Assembly (NCBI RefSeq): GCF_004795255.1
Contig: NZ_SSBQ01000002.1
Span: forward strand, 1,366,001 to 1,430,000
From: Streptomyces sp. RKND-216
GTDB taxonomy: Bacteria > Actinomycetota > Actinomycetes > Streptomycetales > Streptomycetaceae
Direction of reading: 5' to 3'
Length of the DNA: 64,000 nucleotides
The notes below the pieces were generated by a model. That model searched no databases, was not told the DNA's origin, and saw nothing but the letters and a program-made list of their open reading frames with translations. This document shows, piece by piece, positions 43,580 to 54,200 of the stretch. How positions within the stretch are numbered: the stretch's first letter is position 1; every line of letters starts with the position of its first letter. The position numbers and the translations under genes are program-made.

Positions 43580-43922
43580 CGGGTCGCCCGGCGGGAGGGC
43601 ACGGGACTGCGCCGGGTTCCCCTTGCGACCTACCCCTCCCCCAGGGGCACGGGGGTGGGCCGGGGGCGGCGGCGTGGGACGTGAGGGGGCGTGGGCGGAG
43701 GGCAGGGCCGATGCGCCCGGAAACACCTGCCCGTGATGTGTGGGCCGCGACATACGAGTCGTGCCCTCTGTTCGCCGAGAACGCGACCCGTAAATCATGG
43801 GTTTCCGGGTCATCGGCCCGGACCGCAGCCCACGCCCCCGACCCGCACCCCACACACCAGCCACCGCCCCGCGCCCACACCGAGCCCCAACACCCCCCAC
43901 CCCGTCACCCCCGCCGAGAAGC
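43580..43922. repeat. Right arm of the 343-bp inverted repeat
   Basis: Reverse complement of 42258-42600. Its outer end (reverse GCTTCTCGGCGGGGGTGA at 43905-43922) encodes the last residues ASRRG and stop of the amidase gene in the same frame as in the debranching gene. A 60-90 residue frame seen in both arms has no ribosome binding site and looks spurious. Confidence 0.9.
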
Positions 43923-44627
43923 CGTGGCGCGCCGTACGAGCGACAGGTACCGGTCCCAGTCCCAGTGCGGCCCCGGGTCGGTGTGGTCGGCCCCCGGCAC
44001 CTCGTGGTGGGCGATGATGTGCTCCCGGTCGACGGGTATGCCGTACCGGGCGCAAATGCCGGCGGCGAGCTTCGCCGACGACTCGTACATCGCGTCCGTG
44101 AAACCCTCGGGCCGGTCGACGAAGCCCTCGTGTTCGATGCCGATGCTGCGCCGGTTGTACTCCATGTTGCCGGCGTGGTGGCCGACGTCGAGTTCCCGGA
44201 TCATCTGCGCGACGTGCCCGTCCTCGGCGCGCACCACGTAGTGCGCGGCGGCGCCGTGTTCCGGGTCCTGGAAGACCTTGAGCGCCACGGCGTAGCTTCC
44301 CTGCACGACGTGGACGACGATTTTGTCGATCTCCCAGTCGTACGGGCGGTCGGCGAGGTTGTAGTTCTCCTCGGAGGCGGGCACCCATTCGGCGCCGGGG
44401 TGGTCGACGGCGCCGGGCTCGCGGTCGCGCTGGTTGCCGGGCATCCGCCACCACCACCGTTCGAGGTCCTCGTGGACGAGGTAGCCGGCGCCGCCGAGTG
44501 TCGCGGCGACGGCGCCGAGAACGACGGCGCGGCGACCGGGCCCGCGGCCGGGCCTCCGGCGGCGCTGCACGTGACGGCCGTCGGCGCGGCGGGGGGATCC
44601 GGACTGGGATTCTGTGGTGCGGCTCAC
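43905..44627 (-). CDS. Exported N-acetylmuramoyl-L-alanine amidase (amidase_2/PGRP)
   Basis: Zinc amidase that cleaves the lactyl-peptide bond of peptidoglycan (240 residues). An Arg-rich N-terminus with [19 protein letters not shown] resembles a Tat signal. Zinc ligands are the His in [13 protein letters not shown] and in [21 protein letters not shown], with [13 protein letters not shown] giving the catalytic Glu. The GTG at 44627 starts [10 protein letters not shown]. It may remodel or degrade cell wall. The last five residues (ASRRG) and stop come from the inverted-repeat arm, so the native C-terminus may have been replaced. Confidence 0.85.
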   Translation of the reverse strand: MSRTTESQSGSPRRADGRHVQRRRRPGRGPGRRAVVLGAVAATLGGAGYLVHEDLERWWWRMPGNQRDREPGAVDHPGAEWVPASEENYNLADRPYDWEIDKIVVHVVQGSYAVALKVFQDPEHGAAAHYVVRAEDGHVAQMIRELDVGHHAGNMEYNRRSIGIEHEGFVDRPEGFTDAMYESSAKLAAGICARYGIPVDREHIIAHHEVPGADHTDPGPHWDWDRYLSLVRRATASRRG

Positions 44628-44689
44628 GGCCGGAACAACGCGGACGGGACCCCGTTCGGTTCCACGGCGGGCCGTACCCTGGAGGGGTT

Positions 44690-45877
44690 ATGGCTGACTC
44701 CCCCGCTGTCCCCACCGAGACCACCGCGCCGTCGAGGCGGTCCGCGCCGTCGAGCCGGACCGCGCCGCCGAGGCGGCTGAAGGTGCTGGCCGCCATGTCG
44801 GGCGGTGTCGATTCGGCGGTCGCCGCCGCCCGCGCCGCCGAGGCCGGGCACGACGTCACCGGCGTGCACCTCGCACTGTCGGCGAACCCGCAGTCGTTCC
44901 GTACGGGTGCGCGCGGCTGCTGCACGCTGGAGGATTCGCGGGACGCGCGCCGCGCGGCGGACGTGATCGGCATCCCGTTCTACGTGTGGGATCTGGCCGA
45001 GCGCTTCCGGGAGGACGTGGTCGAGGACTTCGTCGCCGAATACGAGGCGGGCCGTACGCCGAACCCGTGCCTGCGCTGCAACGAGAAGATCAAGTTCGCG
45101 GCGCTGCTGGACAAGGCGCTGGCGCTGGGCTTCGACGCGGTGTGCACCGGTCACTACGCGACGGTCGTGGTGCGGGAGGACGGCTCGCGTGAACTGCACC
45201 GGGCGAGCGACGAGGCGAAGGACCAGAGCTACGTGCTGGGGGTGCTGGACGAGCGGCAACTGGCGCATGCGATGTTCCCGCTGGGCGAGACGCTGACGAC
45301 GAAGGACGAGATCCGGGCGGAGGCGGAACGGCGCGGCCTGGCGGTGGCCAAGAAGCCGGACAGCCACGACATCTGCTTCATCGCCGACGGCGACACCCGC
45401 GGGTTCCTCGCGGACCGGCTGGGCCGCGCGGAGGGCGACATCGTGGACGAGGCGGGGACGAAGGTCGGCTCGCACGAGGGTGCGTACGGCTTCACGATCG
45501 GCCAGCGCAAGGGCCTCAAGATCGGCCACCCGGCGGCGGACGGCAAGCCGCGGTACGTGCTGGACATCTCGCCGGTGGACAACACGGTCACGGTGGGGCC
45601 GGCCGCGGCGCTGGACGTGGCGGGTCTGACCGCGGTCCGACCCCGGTGGTGCGGGACGCCGCCGCGCGGTCCCGGCCGGTACACCGCACAGCTGCGGGCG
45701 CACGGCGGGGAGACGGCGGTGGCGGCGGAGTGCGCCGGGGACGAGCTGCGGGTGCGGTTCGACACGCCGGTGCGCGGCGTCGCCCCGGGGCAGGCGATCG
45801 TGCTGTACGACGGCACGCGGGTCGTCGGTTCGGCGACCATCGCCACCACCGAGCGCCCGGTTCCTACCCGCCGGTAA
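44690..45877 (+). CDS. mnmA: tRNA-specific 2-thiouridylase
   Basis: Adds sulfur to U34 of tRNA(Lys/Glu/Gln) using ATP (395 residues). The PP-loop is [33 protein letters not shown] and [12 protein letters not shown] carry the two catalytic cysteines; TIGQRKGL is conserved. The first ~28 residues are Ser/Pro/Arg-rich and precede the conserved fold; they hold an imperfect repeat of [19 protein letters not shown] 44690 has GGAGGGG directly upstream. The usual partner cysteine desulfurase is 10 kb away. Confidence 0.95.
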   Translation: MADSPAVPTETTAPSRRSAPSSRTAPPRRLKVLAAMSGGVDSAVAAARAAEAGHDVTGVHLALSANPQSFRTGARGCCTLEDSRDARRAADVIGIPFYVWDLAERFREDVVEDFVAEYEAGRTPNPCLRCNEKIKFAALLDKALALGFDAVCTGHYATVVVREDGSRELHRASDEAKDQSYVLGVLDERQLAHAMFPLGETLTTKDEIRAEAERRGLAVAKKPDSHDICFIADGDTRGFLADRLGRAEGDIVDEAGTKVGSHEGAYGFTIGQRKGLKIGHPAADGKPRYVLDISPVDNTVTVGPAAALDVAGLTAVRPRWCGTPPRGPGRYTAQLRAHGGETAVAAECAGDELRVRFDTPVRGVAPGQAIVLYDGTRVVGSATIATTERPVPTRR

Positions 45878-45900
45878 CAACTGCGGTGTACGGTGCCCGC

Positions 45901-46716
45901 ATGAGCCTCAGCGAGTTCGACCGGGACACCGCCGTCACCCCGCGGGAGCCGGGCGTGTACGACGCCGACCTGTCCGGCGGGTGGGCCATCGGGAGCGCCC
46001 TCAACGGCGGTTACCTGCTGGCGACGATGGCCCGTGCGCTCGGCGACACGATGCCGCACCCGCATCCGTTCACGGTCAGCACGCACTACCTGACGGCCAC
46101 GGCGGCCGGACCGGCCACCGTGCGGGCGGAGACCGTGCGCGCCGGGCGCACCCTGTCCACCGGCGCGGCCTCGCTGTTCCAGACCGGCCCCGACGGCCGG
46201 GAGGTCGAACGCATCCGGGTGCTGGCGACGTACGGCGACCTGGCGACGTTGTCCGAGGACGTCCGGACGGCCGCGAAGCCGCCGGAGATGCCGCCGTACG
46301 AGCACTGCCTCGGGTCGGAGCACGCGCCGAGCGGATCGTCGCCGGTGATGGCGGACCGGCTGGACATGCGGCTGGACCCGGCCACGGTCGGCTGGGCGGT
46401 CGGCGCGCCGTCCGGAAAGGGCGAGATGCGGGCCTGGTTCTGCCTGGCGGACGGCCGGGACCCGGATCCGCTGTCGTTGCTGATGACGGTCGACGCGCTG
46501 CCGCCCACGGCGTTCGAGCTGGGCATCGGCGGCTGGGTGCCGACGGTCGAACTCACCGCGCACGTGCGGGCGCTGCCCGCTCCGGGTCCGCTGCGCGTGG
46601 CGCTGAGCACGCGGAACCTGGCCGGCGGCTTCCTGGAGGAGGACGCCGAGGTCTGGGACAGCGCGGACCGCCTGGTCGCCCAGTCGCGCCAGCTGGCCCG
46701 CGCCGTACGGGGCTGA
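45901..46716 (+). CDS. Thioesterase family (TesB-like hot-dog) protein
   Basis: Predicted acyl-CoA thioesterase with a double hot-dog fold (271 residues): GWAIGSALNGGYLLATMARAL, FTVSTHYLTATAAGPATVRAE, DPLSLLMTVDALPPTAFELG and TVELTAHVRALPAPGPLRVAL are family segments. It begins 23 bp after mnmA and is probably cotranscribed. From memory, a similar gene follows mnmA in other Streptomyces, so I regard it as core genome and not as the missing thioesterase of the adjacent synthase, with which it is convergent. Confidence 0.8.
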   Translation: MSLSEFDRDTAVTPREPGVYDADLSGGWAIGSALNGGYLLATMARALGDTMPHPHPFTVSTHYLTATAAGPATVRAETVRAGRTLSTGAASLFQTGPDGREVERIRVLATYGDLATLSEDVRTAAKPPEMPPYEHCLGSEHAPSGSSPVMADRLDMRLDPATVGWAVGAPSGKGEMRAWFCLADGRDPDPLSLLMTVDALPPTAFELGIGGWVPTVELTAHVRALPAPGPLRVALSTRNLAGGFLEEDAEVWDSADRLVAQSRQLARAVRG

Positions 46717-46742
46717 CACGCGCGCGGCCCCGCGCGTGTCAG
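46713..46742. terminator. Bidirectional terminator containing both stop codons
   Basis: CTGACACGCGCG and CGCGCGTGTCAG pair perfectly (12 bp) around CGGCCC. The thioesterase stop TGA and the condensation-protein stop (TCA on the plus strand) both lie within the stem. Confidence 0.8.
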
Positions 46743-48274
46743 GCGGCCGACGGCGCTGTGCGGGGTGCCGGAGACGAGGCGACGGCCTCCCGCAGCAAGG
46801 CGACGTAGGCCGTGGCCCAGCCCTCGACGGTTTCCGCGTCGAACAGGTCCCGGGCGTACCGCAGATGGCAGCGGATCCGGTCCGTCTCCGGCACGAGCAC
46901 CAGGCACACCTCGGACCGCATGCCGTCGACGGTGAGGTCGTGGACCTCGCCGGTCACGTCCGGCAGGTCGAGGGCGGGCGCCGCCTGGTTCTGCATCACC
47001 ACGACGGCCTGGGGGAAGCGGTCGTCGGCCGGCCGGCCACGGGCCGCCCTGTCCTCGAGGAGCAGGGCGAGCGGGTAGTCCTGGTGTGCGGCGGCGCCGA
47101 AGAACGCGCGGGCCGCCGCGTCGACGGACACCACCGGCTCCCCGCCCCCGCCGGATCGCAGCCGCAGCGGCACGTTGTTGGTGAACGGCGCGACGAGCGG
47201 CTCGTGTTCCAGCCGGATGCGGTTGGCGATGTTGCAGGCGACGACGACCTCGGGCCGGCCGCTCAGCCGGCAGAGCAGGGTGCCGTACACGCTGAGCATC
47301 ACGGTGAAGACCGTGGTGTCCCGTCTGCGGGCGAGCGCCTCCACCTCGGCCGACAGGTCCGGAGAGACGGTGAACTCCACCGCGGCGCCCCGGTTGGTGT
47401 GCCGCTCGGGGCGGGGGACGTCGAGGGGAAGGCGGAGATCGAACGGCGCGTCCGCGAGTTCCTCGTCCCAGTAGGCGCGCAGTTCCCGGATCCGGGGGCC
47501 GGAGAGGTGGTCCCGCTGCCAGCGGCCCACGTCCGGGTAGGCGACGGCGAGCGGGGGCAGGGTCGCCTGCTCGTCGGTGGGCGGGGCCTCGCCGGGGTGG
47601 CGGAGAGCAGCGGTGTAGAGGGCGGTCAGGTCGCGCAGCAGGACGTCCAGGCCCCAACCGTCGATCACGATGTGGTGGACCACCAGCATGAACGTCCACT
47701 CCCGAGGACCGCGGCGGAGCAGGGCGGTGCGCAGGAGCGGCGCGACGGCCAGGTCGAACGGTTCGCCCGCGGTGCGACGCACCCAGTCGTCGCCCGCCGC
47801 GCCGCGTGCTCCGGGCGGCAGGGTGGACAGGTCGGTGACGGGCAGCGGGACCGGTGAGACCGGCAGCACCTCCTGCACCAGTTCCTCGCCGTACCGGACC
47901 AGGCGGCAGCGCAGCGTGCCCTGCCGGGCGGTGAGGGCCGTGAGGGCGCGGCCGAGGGCGTCCACGTCGAGAGGGCCGGTCAGTTCGATGCGCTGGGCGA
48001 CGTTCAGCCCGGCGGGCAGCCTGGCGGTGTGGTGCTGCGCGTGCATGCGGCGCTGGAAGTACGTGGCGGGCCCGCTGGACTCGACGGGCGGCGTGTCGGC
48101 GTGTGCGGCGAGCCGGCGCAGCAGCCCGGCCTTGTGCGTGCGTAGCCGTTCCAGCAGGTCGTCGGTCATCGCGTGCTCGGGCGCGTCGAAGTGCAGGCTG
48201 TCGCCGTCCGGACGGAGCCGGACGTCGCGGGCGCGCAGCGTGCCGAGCAGGTCGGTGAGCGCGTCGGCGGTCAT
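46739..48274 (-). CDS. Stand-alone NRPS condensation domain protein
   Basis: Free-standing condensation enzyme (511 residues). The first ~60 residues resemble a TubC N-terminal docking domain ([20 protein letters not shown]), which should bind the C-terminus of the megasynthase. The C domain follows with [20 protein letters not shown] (HHxxxDG intact) and later core motifs [10 protein letters not shown] and EVHDLTVDG. No A, PCP or TE domain. It starts with ATGA overlap on the megasynthase stop, so it is co-translated as the last cluster gene. Likely role: condense the PCP-bound chain with a free amine or amino acid and so release it, or epimerise/transfer it. Confidence 0.85.
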   Translation of the reverse strand: MTADALTDLLGTLRARDVRLRPDGDSLHFDAPEHAMTDDLLERLRTHKAGLLRRLAAHADTPPVESSGPATYFQRRMHAQHHTARLPAGLNVAQRIELTGPLDVDALGRALTALTARQGTLRCRLVRYGEELVQEVLPVSPVPLPVTDLSTLPPGARGAAGDDWVRRTAGEPFDLAVAPLLRTALLRRGPREWTFMLVVHHIVIDGWGLDVLLRDLTALYTAALRHPGEAPPTDEQATLPPLAVAYPDVGRWQRDHLSGPRIRELRAYWDEELADAPFDLRLPLDVPRPERHTNRGAAVEFTVSPDLSAEVEALARRRDTTVFTVMLSVYGTLLCRLSGRPEVVVACNIANRIRLEHEPLVAPFTNNVPLRLRSGGGGEPVVSVDAAARAFFGAAAHQDYPLALLLEDRAARGRPADDRFPQAVVVMQNQAAPALDLPDVTGEVHDLTVDGMRSEVCLVLVPETDRIRCHLRYARDLFDAETVEGWATAYVALLREAVASSPAPRTAPSAA

Positions 48275-51200
48275 ATCGTGCCCCTCACCCTCGCGCCGCC
48301 GTTCGCGGCCGCGTTCGGCTCCGGTGGCCCCGCGGGGGCGTCGGCCTCCGCCGCAGCCGGGTCCTCCCGGGTCAGCCGGACGGCCGCCGCCCGGACGGTC
48401 GGCGCGCGGAAGAACTCCAGCACCGACATCTCCGCGCCCATCTCGGCCCGCATCCGGTTCAGCAGCCGCACCACGTTGAGCGAGTGCCCGCCGAGGTCGA
48501 AGAACGAGCGCTCCACCGAGAGGCGCGCCAGTCCGAGTTCGGCGGCCCACAGGTCGTGCAGGCGCCGTTCGAGGTCGGTGCGGGGCGGTGCCTCGTCCGC
48601 GTCGGAGGACAGGTCCGGCAGCGGCAGGTTCAGCCGGTCGATCTTGCCGCTGGATCCCTTCGGCAGCGATGGCGGGAACACCCAGGCACGCGGCACCAGG
48701 TGGTCGGGGAGCCGGTCGCCGAGCGCGCGCACGAGCCGGGTGCGTGCCCGTTCCTCCCCTGCCGGGTCCGGGGGTCCCGAGTCGAGGACGGCGTGGGCGA
48801 CCAGGTACGGCGCTCCGTCCCGGTCGGTGCGGGCGACGACGGCCGCCTCCCGCACGTCCGGAAGCTCCGTCAGGACGTGCTCCGCCTCACCGGGTTCGAC
48901 CCGGTGGCCGCGGATCTTGACCTGCCGGTCGGCGCGGCCCAGGAACTCCAGCATGCCGTCGTTGCGCCGCCGGACCAGGTCACCGGTGCGGTACAGGGGT
49001 CCGGCCACGCGCCCGTGCGGGTCCTTGAGGAACCGCTCCGCGGTGAGCCCGGGCTGACCGACGTAGCCGGCGGCCACGTGGGCGCCGGCGACGTACAGTT
49101 CACCGGCGACGCCCACGGGGACGGTGCCCAGCTCCTCGTTCAGGACGAGCGCCCGAGTCCCCGGAACCGGCAGCCCGATGGCCGGTACGCCGGAGCGGGC
49201 GCCGCGCTCGGGCACCTCGGTCCAGGTCGACACGACCGTGTTCTCGGTGGGCCCGTAGATGTTGACCAGCCGGAAGGGCGCGCCGTCCGGACGCCAGCCG
49301 TGGAGCCGGTCGCCGCCGGTGATGAGCAGCCGCAACGCGGCGTCCTCCGGCCACTTCGCCGCCAGCAGCTGTTCGGCCAGCGGCGTGGTGAAGAAGGTGC
49401 TGGTGATCCGTTCCGCGACCAGCCAGTCGCGCAGCGCCTCGGGGGCCGCCCGGACCTCTTCGGGTACGACGTGCAGGCTCGCGCCCGCCGCGAGGTGCGC
49501 CCACAGCTCGAGACCGCAGGCGTCGAAGGCGGGGCTGGAGATCCACGCGGCCCGGTCCGTGGCGGTCGTGCCGAACTCGCGGTGGTGCCAGTCGGCCACG
49601 TTGGCCATGCCGGCGTGGCGGACGGCCACGCCCTTGGGTCGACCGGTGGAGCCGGAGGTGTAGAGGACGCACAGCAGGGCGTCCGGTCCGGCGGCCGGCT
49701 CGTCCGGCACCGGGTCGCCGGCGACGGCCCGGTCCGGGCCGTCGTCCTCGTCGGCGCCTGGGGTCACGGTGAGGACGGGGAACGCGGCGTCGGGGAAGCG
49801 GTCCGCGTACGGCTCTTCCGTGAGCAGCGCGACGGCGCCGCTCTCGGCCAGCATGTCGGCCTGCCGTTGCCGGGGGTGGCCCACGTCGAGGGGGAGGGCG
49901 GCGGCGCCCGTGCGCGCCACGGCGAGGAGCGCCGCCGCCAGTGCGGGTCCGCGCGGCAGCAGCACGCCCACCACGTCGCCCGGTGCGCAGCCCCGGCCGA
50001 GCAGGGTGCGGGCCGACCGGGCGGAGCGTTCGGCGAGTTCGCCGTAGGTGAGCCGGGTGTCGCCGCACCGCACGGCGAGTGCGTCGGGCTGCGCGGCGGC
50101 GCGCCGCAGCACCCGGCGGTGCACCGGCTCGCCGGGCTCCGCCCCGTCGTGTGTGCCGGTGTAGGCGGGGGCGGCCTCGGTCCGGGCCAGCAGCTCGCGG
50201 TCCTCGGGCGTGGGCCCGTTCAGCGCGGACAGCGGGCGTCCCGGATCGTCGGCGGCTGCGGCGAGGGTCTGCCGGAAGCAGTCCAGGAAGCGCCGTACGG
50301 TGGCCTCCTCGAACAGGTCGGTGCTGTACTCCGCGCGGCAGCGCAGCCCGTCGTCCAGGTCGGTCAGGAACAGCGTGAGGTCGAACGGCGCCTTGCGCAG
50401 GCGGAGGTCCACGGCGGTGGCCCGGACGCCGGGCAGGTCCATCTCCAGCAGCGGCTTCGTCTCGTACTCGAGGAAGACCTGGGCGACCGGGGCCCGTGCC
50501 GGGTCGCGTTCCGGTTCGAGCTCCCGCACCACCTCCTCGAACGGGCACTCCTGGTGCTCGAACGCGTCGAAGGCGGTGTCCCGCACCCGCCCCAGTGCCT
50601 CCAGGAACGTCGGGTCCCCACCGAGGTCGGTGCGCAGGGCAAGGGTGTTGACGAAGAATCCGACGCGTTCCTCGGTGCCGGGCGGCCGGTGGGCCACCGG
50701 TGTGCCCACGACCAGGTCGTCCCGCCCGGTGAAGCGCTGCAGGGTGGCGTAGAACGCGGTCAGCAGCACCATGAAGGCGGTGGCCCGGCGTTCGCGGCCC
50801 AGGGCGCGTACGGCGTGGGTGAGCCCGGTGTCCAGGCGCAAGTGGACCGAGTCGCCGCGTCCGGTGGGCGTCGCGGGCCGGGGCAGGTCGGCGGGCAGCT
50901 CCAGGTACGGCGGGGCGCCCGTCAGCCGGTCGCGCCAGTGGGCCAGGCTCCGCTGCCCCTCGGGGGAGGCCAGTGCCTCTCGCTCCCGCTCCGCGTGGCG
51001 GCCGTCTCCGGGGGGCGCGGGCAGCCGGTCGGGCCGGCCCTCGACAGCCGCCGTGTACAGCTCACCGAGGTCCCGGGTGAGCACCTCCGCCGACACGCTG
51101 TCGAAGACCAGGTGGTGGGCGGTGAGCACGAGGACGTGCCGGTCCGGGGAGAACCGCAGGAGCCGGGTGCGCAGCAGGGGGCCGCGGCCGAGGTCGAAGG

Positions 51201-54200
51201 AGTGGGCGCACTCCTCCTCCACGATCCGCTCCAGCGCCTCGTCCTCGTCCGCCCCCGGTGCCGCGCCCCGTGCGTCGTCGGCGGCGAGGTCCAGCAGCGG
51301 AAGGCCGTCGTGCGGCTCCCGGGTGACCACGAGGCGGGGTTCCCCCTCGACCTCGCGGAACACGGAGCGCAGCGCGGGGTGGCGCTCGACGGAGCGGTGC
51401 ACGGCGGCACGCAGCGCCTCGACGTCCAGCGGTCCTTCCAGGCGGACGGCGGAGCACTCGTTGTACGCGGTGAGGCCGGGGTGCATGCGGTCCAGGAACC
51501 ACAGGCGCTGCTGGGCGAACGTCAGCGGCTCGCCGCCCTGCTCCTCGGGCGCCTGCTGCTCCTCGGACGCCGGGTCCGGTGCGCGGGCGGGGCCGGTCTC
51601 CGGCTCCTGGTACCTGCGGCGGAGCCGGTCGAGGTACGGCAGGCTGTCCCGGGCCTGCTGCGGGGTGACGCCGAAGTCGACGAAGTAGGCGATCTCGTCG
51701 ACCCCGGCCTGGAGGACGGAGTCCACGACCCTCGCGGCGCCGTCGGGCGTGCCGATGAGGGCGCGGGAGTCGCAGTAGCGCCGGTAGGCGCGTTCGAGGA
51801 GGAACTCCAGGTCGTCTTCCGGGGTGTTCTCGTAGTCGATCTCCATCCCGAGGCTGTTGCCGACCTGGCCGAACAGGGACAGGGAGGAGCGCATGTAGCG
51901 GCTGAAGGCGGGGAGCGCCTCGTCCCGCGCCCGTGCCTCGTCCGCACCGAGGTAGCTGTGCAGCAGCACGACGACGCGTCCCGCCGCCGGGTCCAGGCCG
52001 GCCGCCGCACGCTCGCTCCGGTACAGGGCGACGTTCTCCGCGAGGTCTTCCACGGACTGGGTCATGAGGTTGGTGATGACGCCGAGGTCGTTCCGGGCGG
52101 CCTGCCGGTAGCTGTCCGGATTGCCGACGATCGCGGTGTAGAAGGGCGGCATGTCCTGAACCGGGCGGGGGTAGAGGCGCACCGCCACGTCGTCGCCGTG
52201 GCCGTTCGGCGCGGTGATCTCCTCGCCTCGCCACAGCCGCCGGACCGTGTCCAGGTGGTCGTACATGACTTCCTTGTGCCGCCCGTAGTTCTGCGGCTGG
52301 AGCACGAAGTCGTTGGCGTGCCATCCGCTCGCGCAGCCGATGCCGACCCGGCCGCCGGAGAGGTTGTCGATGACCGACCACTCCTCGGCGACGCGTACCG
52401 GATGGTGCAGCGGGAGCACGACGCTGCCCGCGTTGATGCGGATGCGACCGGTCTCGCGGGCCAGCGCGGCGCCCAGGACGGCGGGGTTGGGGAAGACGCC
52501 GCCGAAGGAGTGGAAGTGCCGCTCGGGCAGCCACACCGCGTGGAAGCCGTGCCGGTCGGCGAACCGGGCGGCGTCCACGACGATGGCGTACTTGTCGTCG
52601 GTTTCGCTCTCGCGCGGGTAGTCGCCGAAGAAGTACAGGCTGAAGTCCGGCGCACCGGGGGCCTTGGGCCGGGGTTCGCCGCCGCGCGGTGCCGGGAGCG
52701 GACGGCCGCCGGCGGCCTCCTGCCGCGGCTGGGGGGCTGCGGGCGGCCCGTCGACCGTTGCGGGGGTGTGCTGCGGCGGTTCGGGCACGTGCGGCACGGG
52801 CGGCGGCGCCGCGTAGGCGGGGACGGGCCGCGCGGCGCCCGGCGGGGCGAGGAATCCTCCGCGGCGCATGTCCCACAGGGCGTGGCGCACGGCGTGTTCG
52901 AGGAACGCGAGGTCGTCGTCGGTGTGCGCGGTGGACAGGAAGAAGTTCCGCCACTCCCACACGTAGACCCCGCGCAGCAGCAGGTGGTGGAAGAACAGCT
53001 CCAGGTTGCCGCGGTACTCGAAGCGGAACATCGACCCGAAGCGGGCGATGCGGACCGGGAACTCCTCGTCCTCGAAGAACCGGTTCAGGCTGCCGGTCAG
53101 CCGTTCGGTGCGGGTGTTGAGGTCCTCCTGCAGGCCGGGGCCGGCCTGTTCGAGCCGGCTGAGTACGGCTTCGGCCGCGGCCATGGCGACGGGGTGCTGG
53201 ATGTAGGTGCCGCCGAAGAAGGTGGTGTCGCGCGGCGGATAGCTGTCGTCGCCGTAGGACCAGTGGCCGCCGTCGATGCCGTCCATCAGGTCGGCACGGC
53301 CGGCGATGGCACCGATCGGGTAGCCGCCACCGAGCACCTTGCCGTAGGTGGCGAGGTCGGGGGTGACCCCGAACACGCCCTGGGCGCCCTGGAGGTGGGG
53401 CCGGAAGCCGGTGAGCATCTCGTCGAAGAGCAGCACGCTCCCGTGCTGCCGGGTGATCCGGCGCAGCGCGTGCAGGAACTCTCCCGGCTGCAGCCCGGGG
53501 TGGCGGCTCTGCACCGGCTCGACCAGCACGGCGGCCACCCGGTCGGCGAGCGCCTCGAGCGCGTCCAGCGACTCGGGGGCGCCGTAGTCGAGGACGACCA
53601 GGTCGCCGACGGCGCCGGCCGGGATGCCGGAGGAGGCGGGGACGGTCGTCCGCCGCCCGTCCTCGACCACCGGCTGCCCGAGCACGTTGTCCGCGTGGCC
53701 GTGGTAGGAGCCGCGGAACGTGACGACGGTGTCGCGGCCGACGGCCGAGCGGGCGAGACGGATCGCCGCGGAGTTCGCCTCCGTTCCGGAGTTGGCGAAC
53801 GCCACCCGGTCGAAGCCGGTGACGCGGGCCAGGAGTTCGGCGGTTCGGCCGGTCTCCTCGCTGCGCGGCCCGAGGCGCAGCCCTCCGGACAGGTGGCGGC
53901 GTACGGCCTCGTCCACGAAGTCCGGTTCGTGGCCGAACAGCAGCACGCCGAAGCCCATGGTGATGTCCACGTACGGGTTGCCGTCGACGTCCACCAGCCG
54001 CGCGCCGCGTGCGGACCGGGCCGCCAGCGGGTACTGCATCTCCTTGGTGGCGCTGCGGAAGCCGACCACGGCGCGGCTGTCGGCGAGCACCCGCCGGTGC
54101 TTCTGCGTGAGTTCCTTGGAGGTGGCGGTGCGCCGGGTCAGCCGGGCGGTCAGATCCTCGACGTGGGCCCGCTGTGCGTCCGTGAGCCTTCCGGCGGCCA

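Noticed and set aside
42276..43922. Composite transposon with insertion sequences as arms
   Set aside because: Arms are 343 bp with no transposase coding; no target-site duplication was recognised.
45901..46716. Thioesterase as the release enzyme of the cluster
   Set aside because: Hot-dog acyl-CoA thioesterase fold, not an alpha/beta-hydrolase TE; convergent and adjacent to mnmA.
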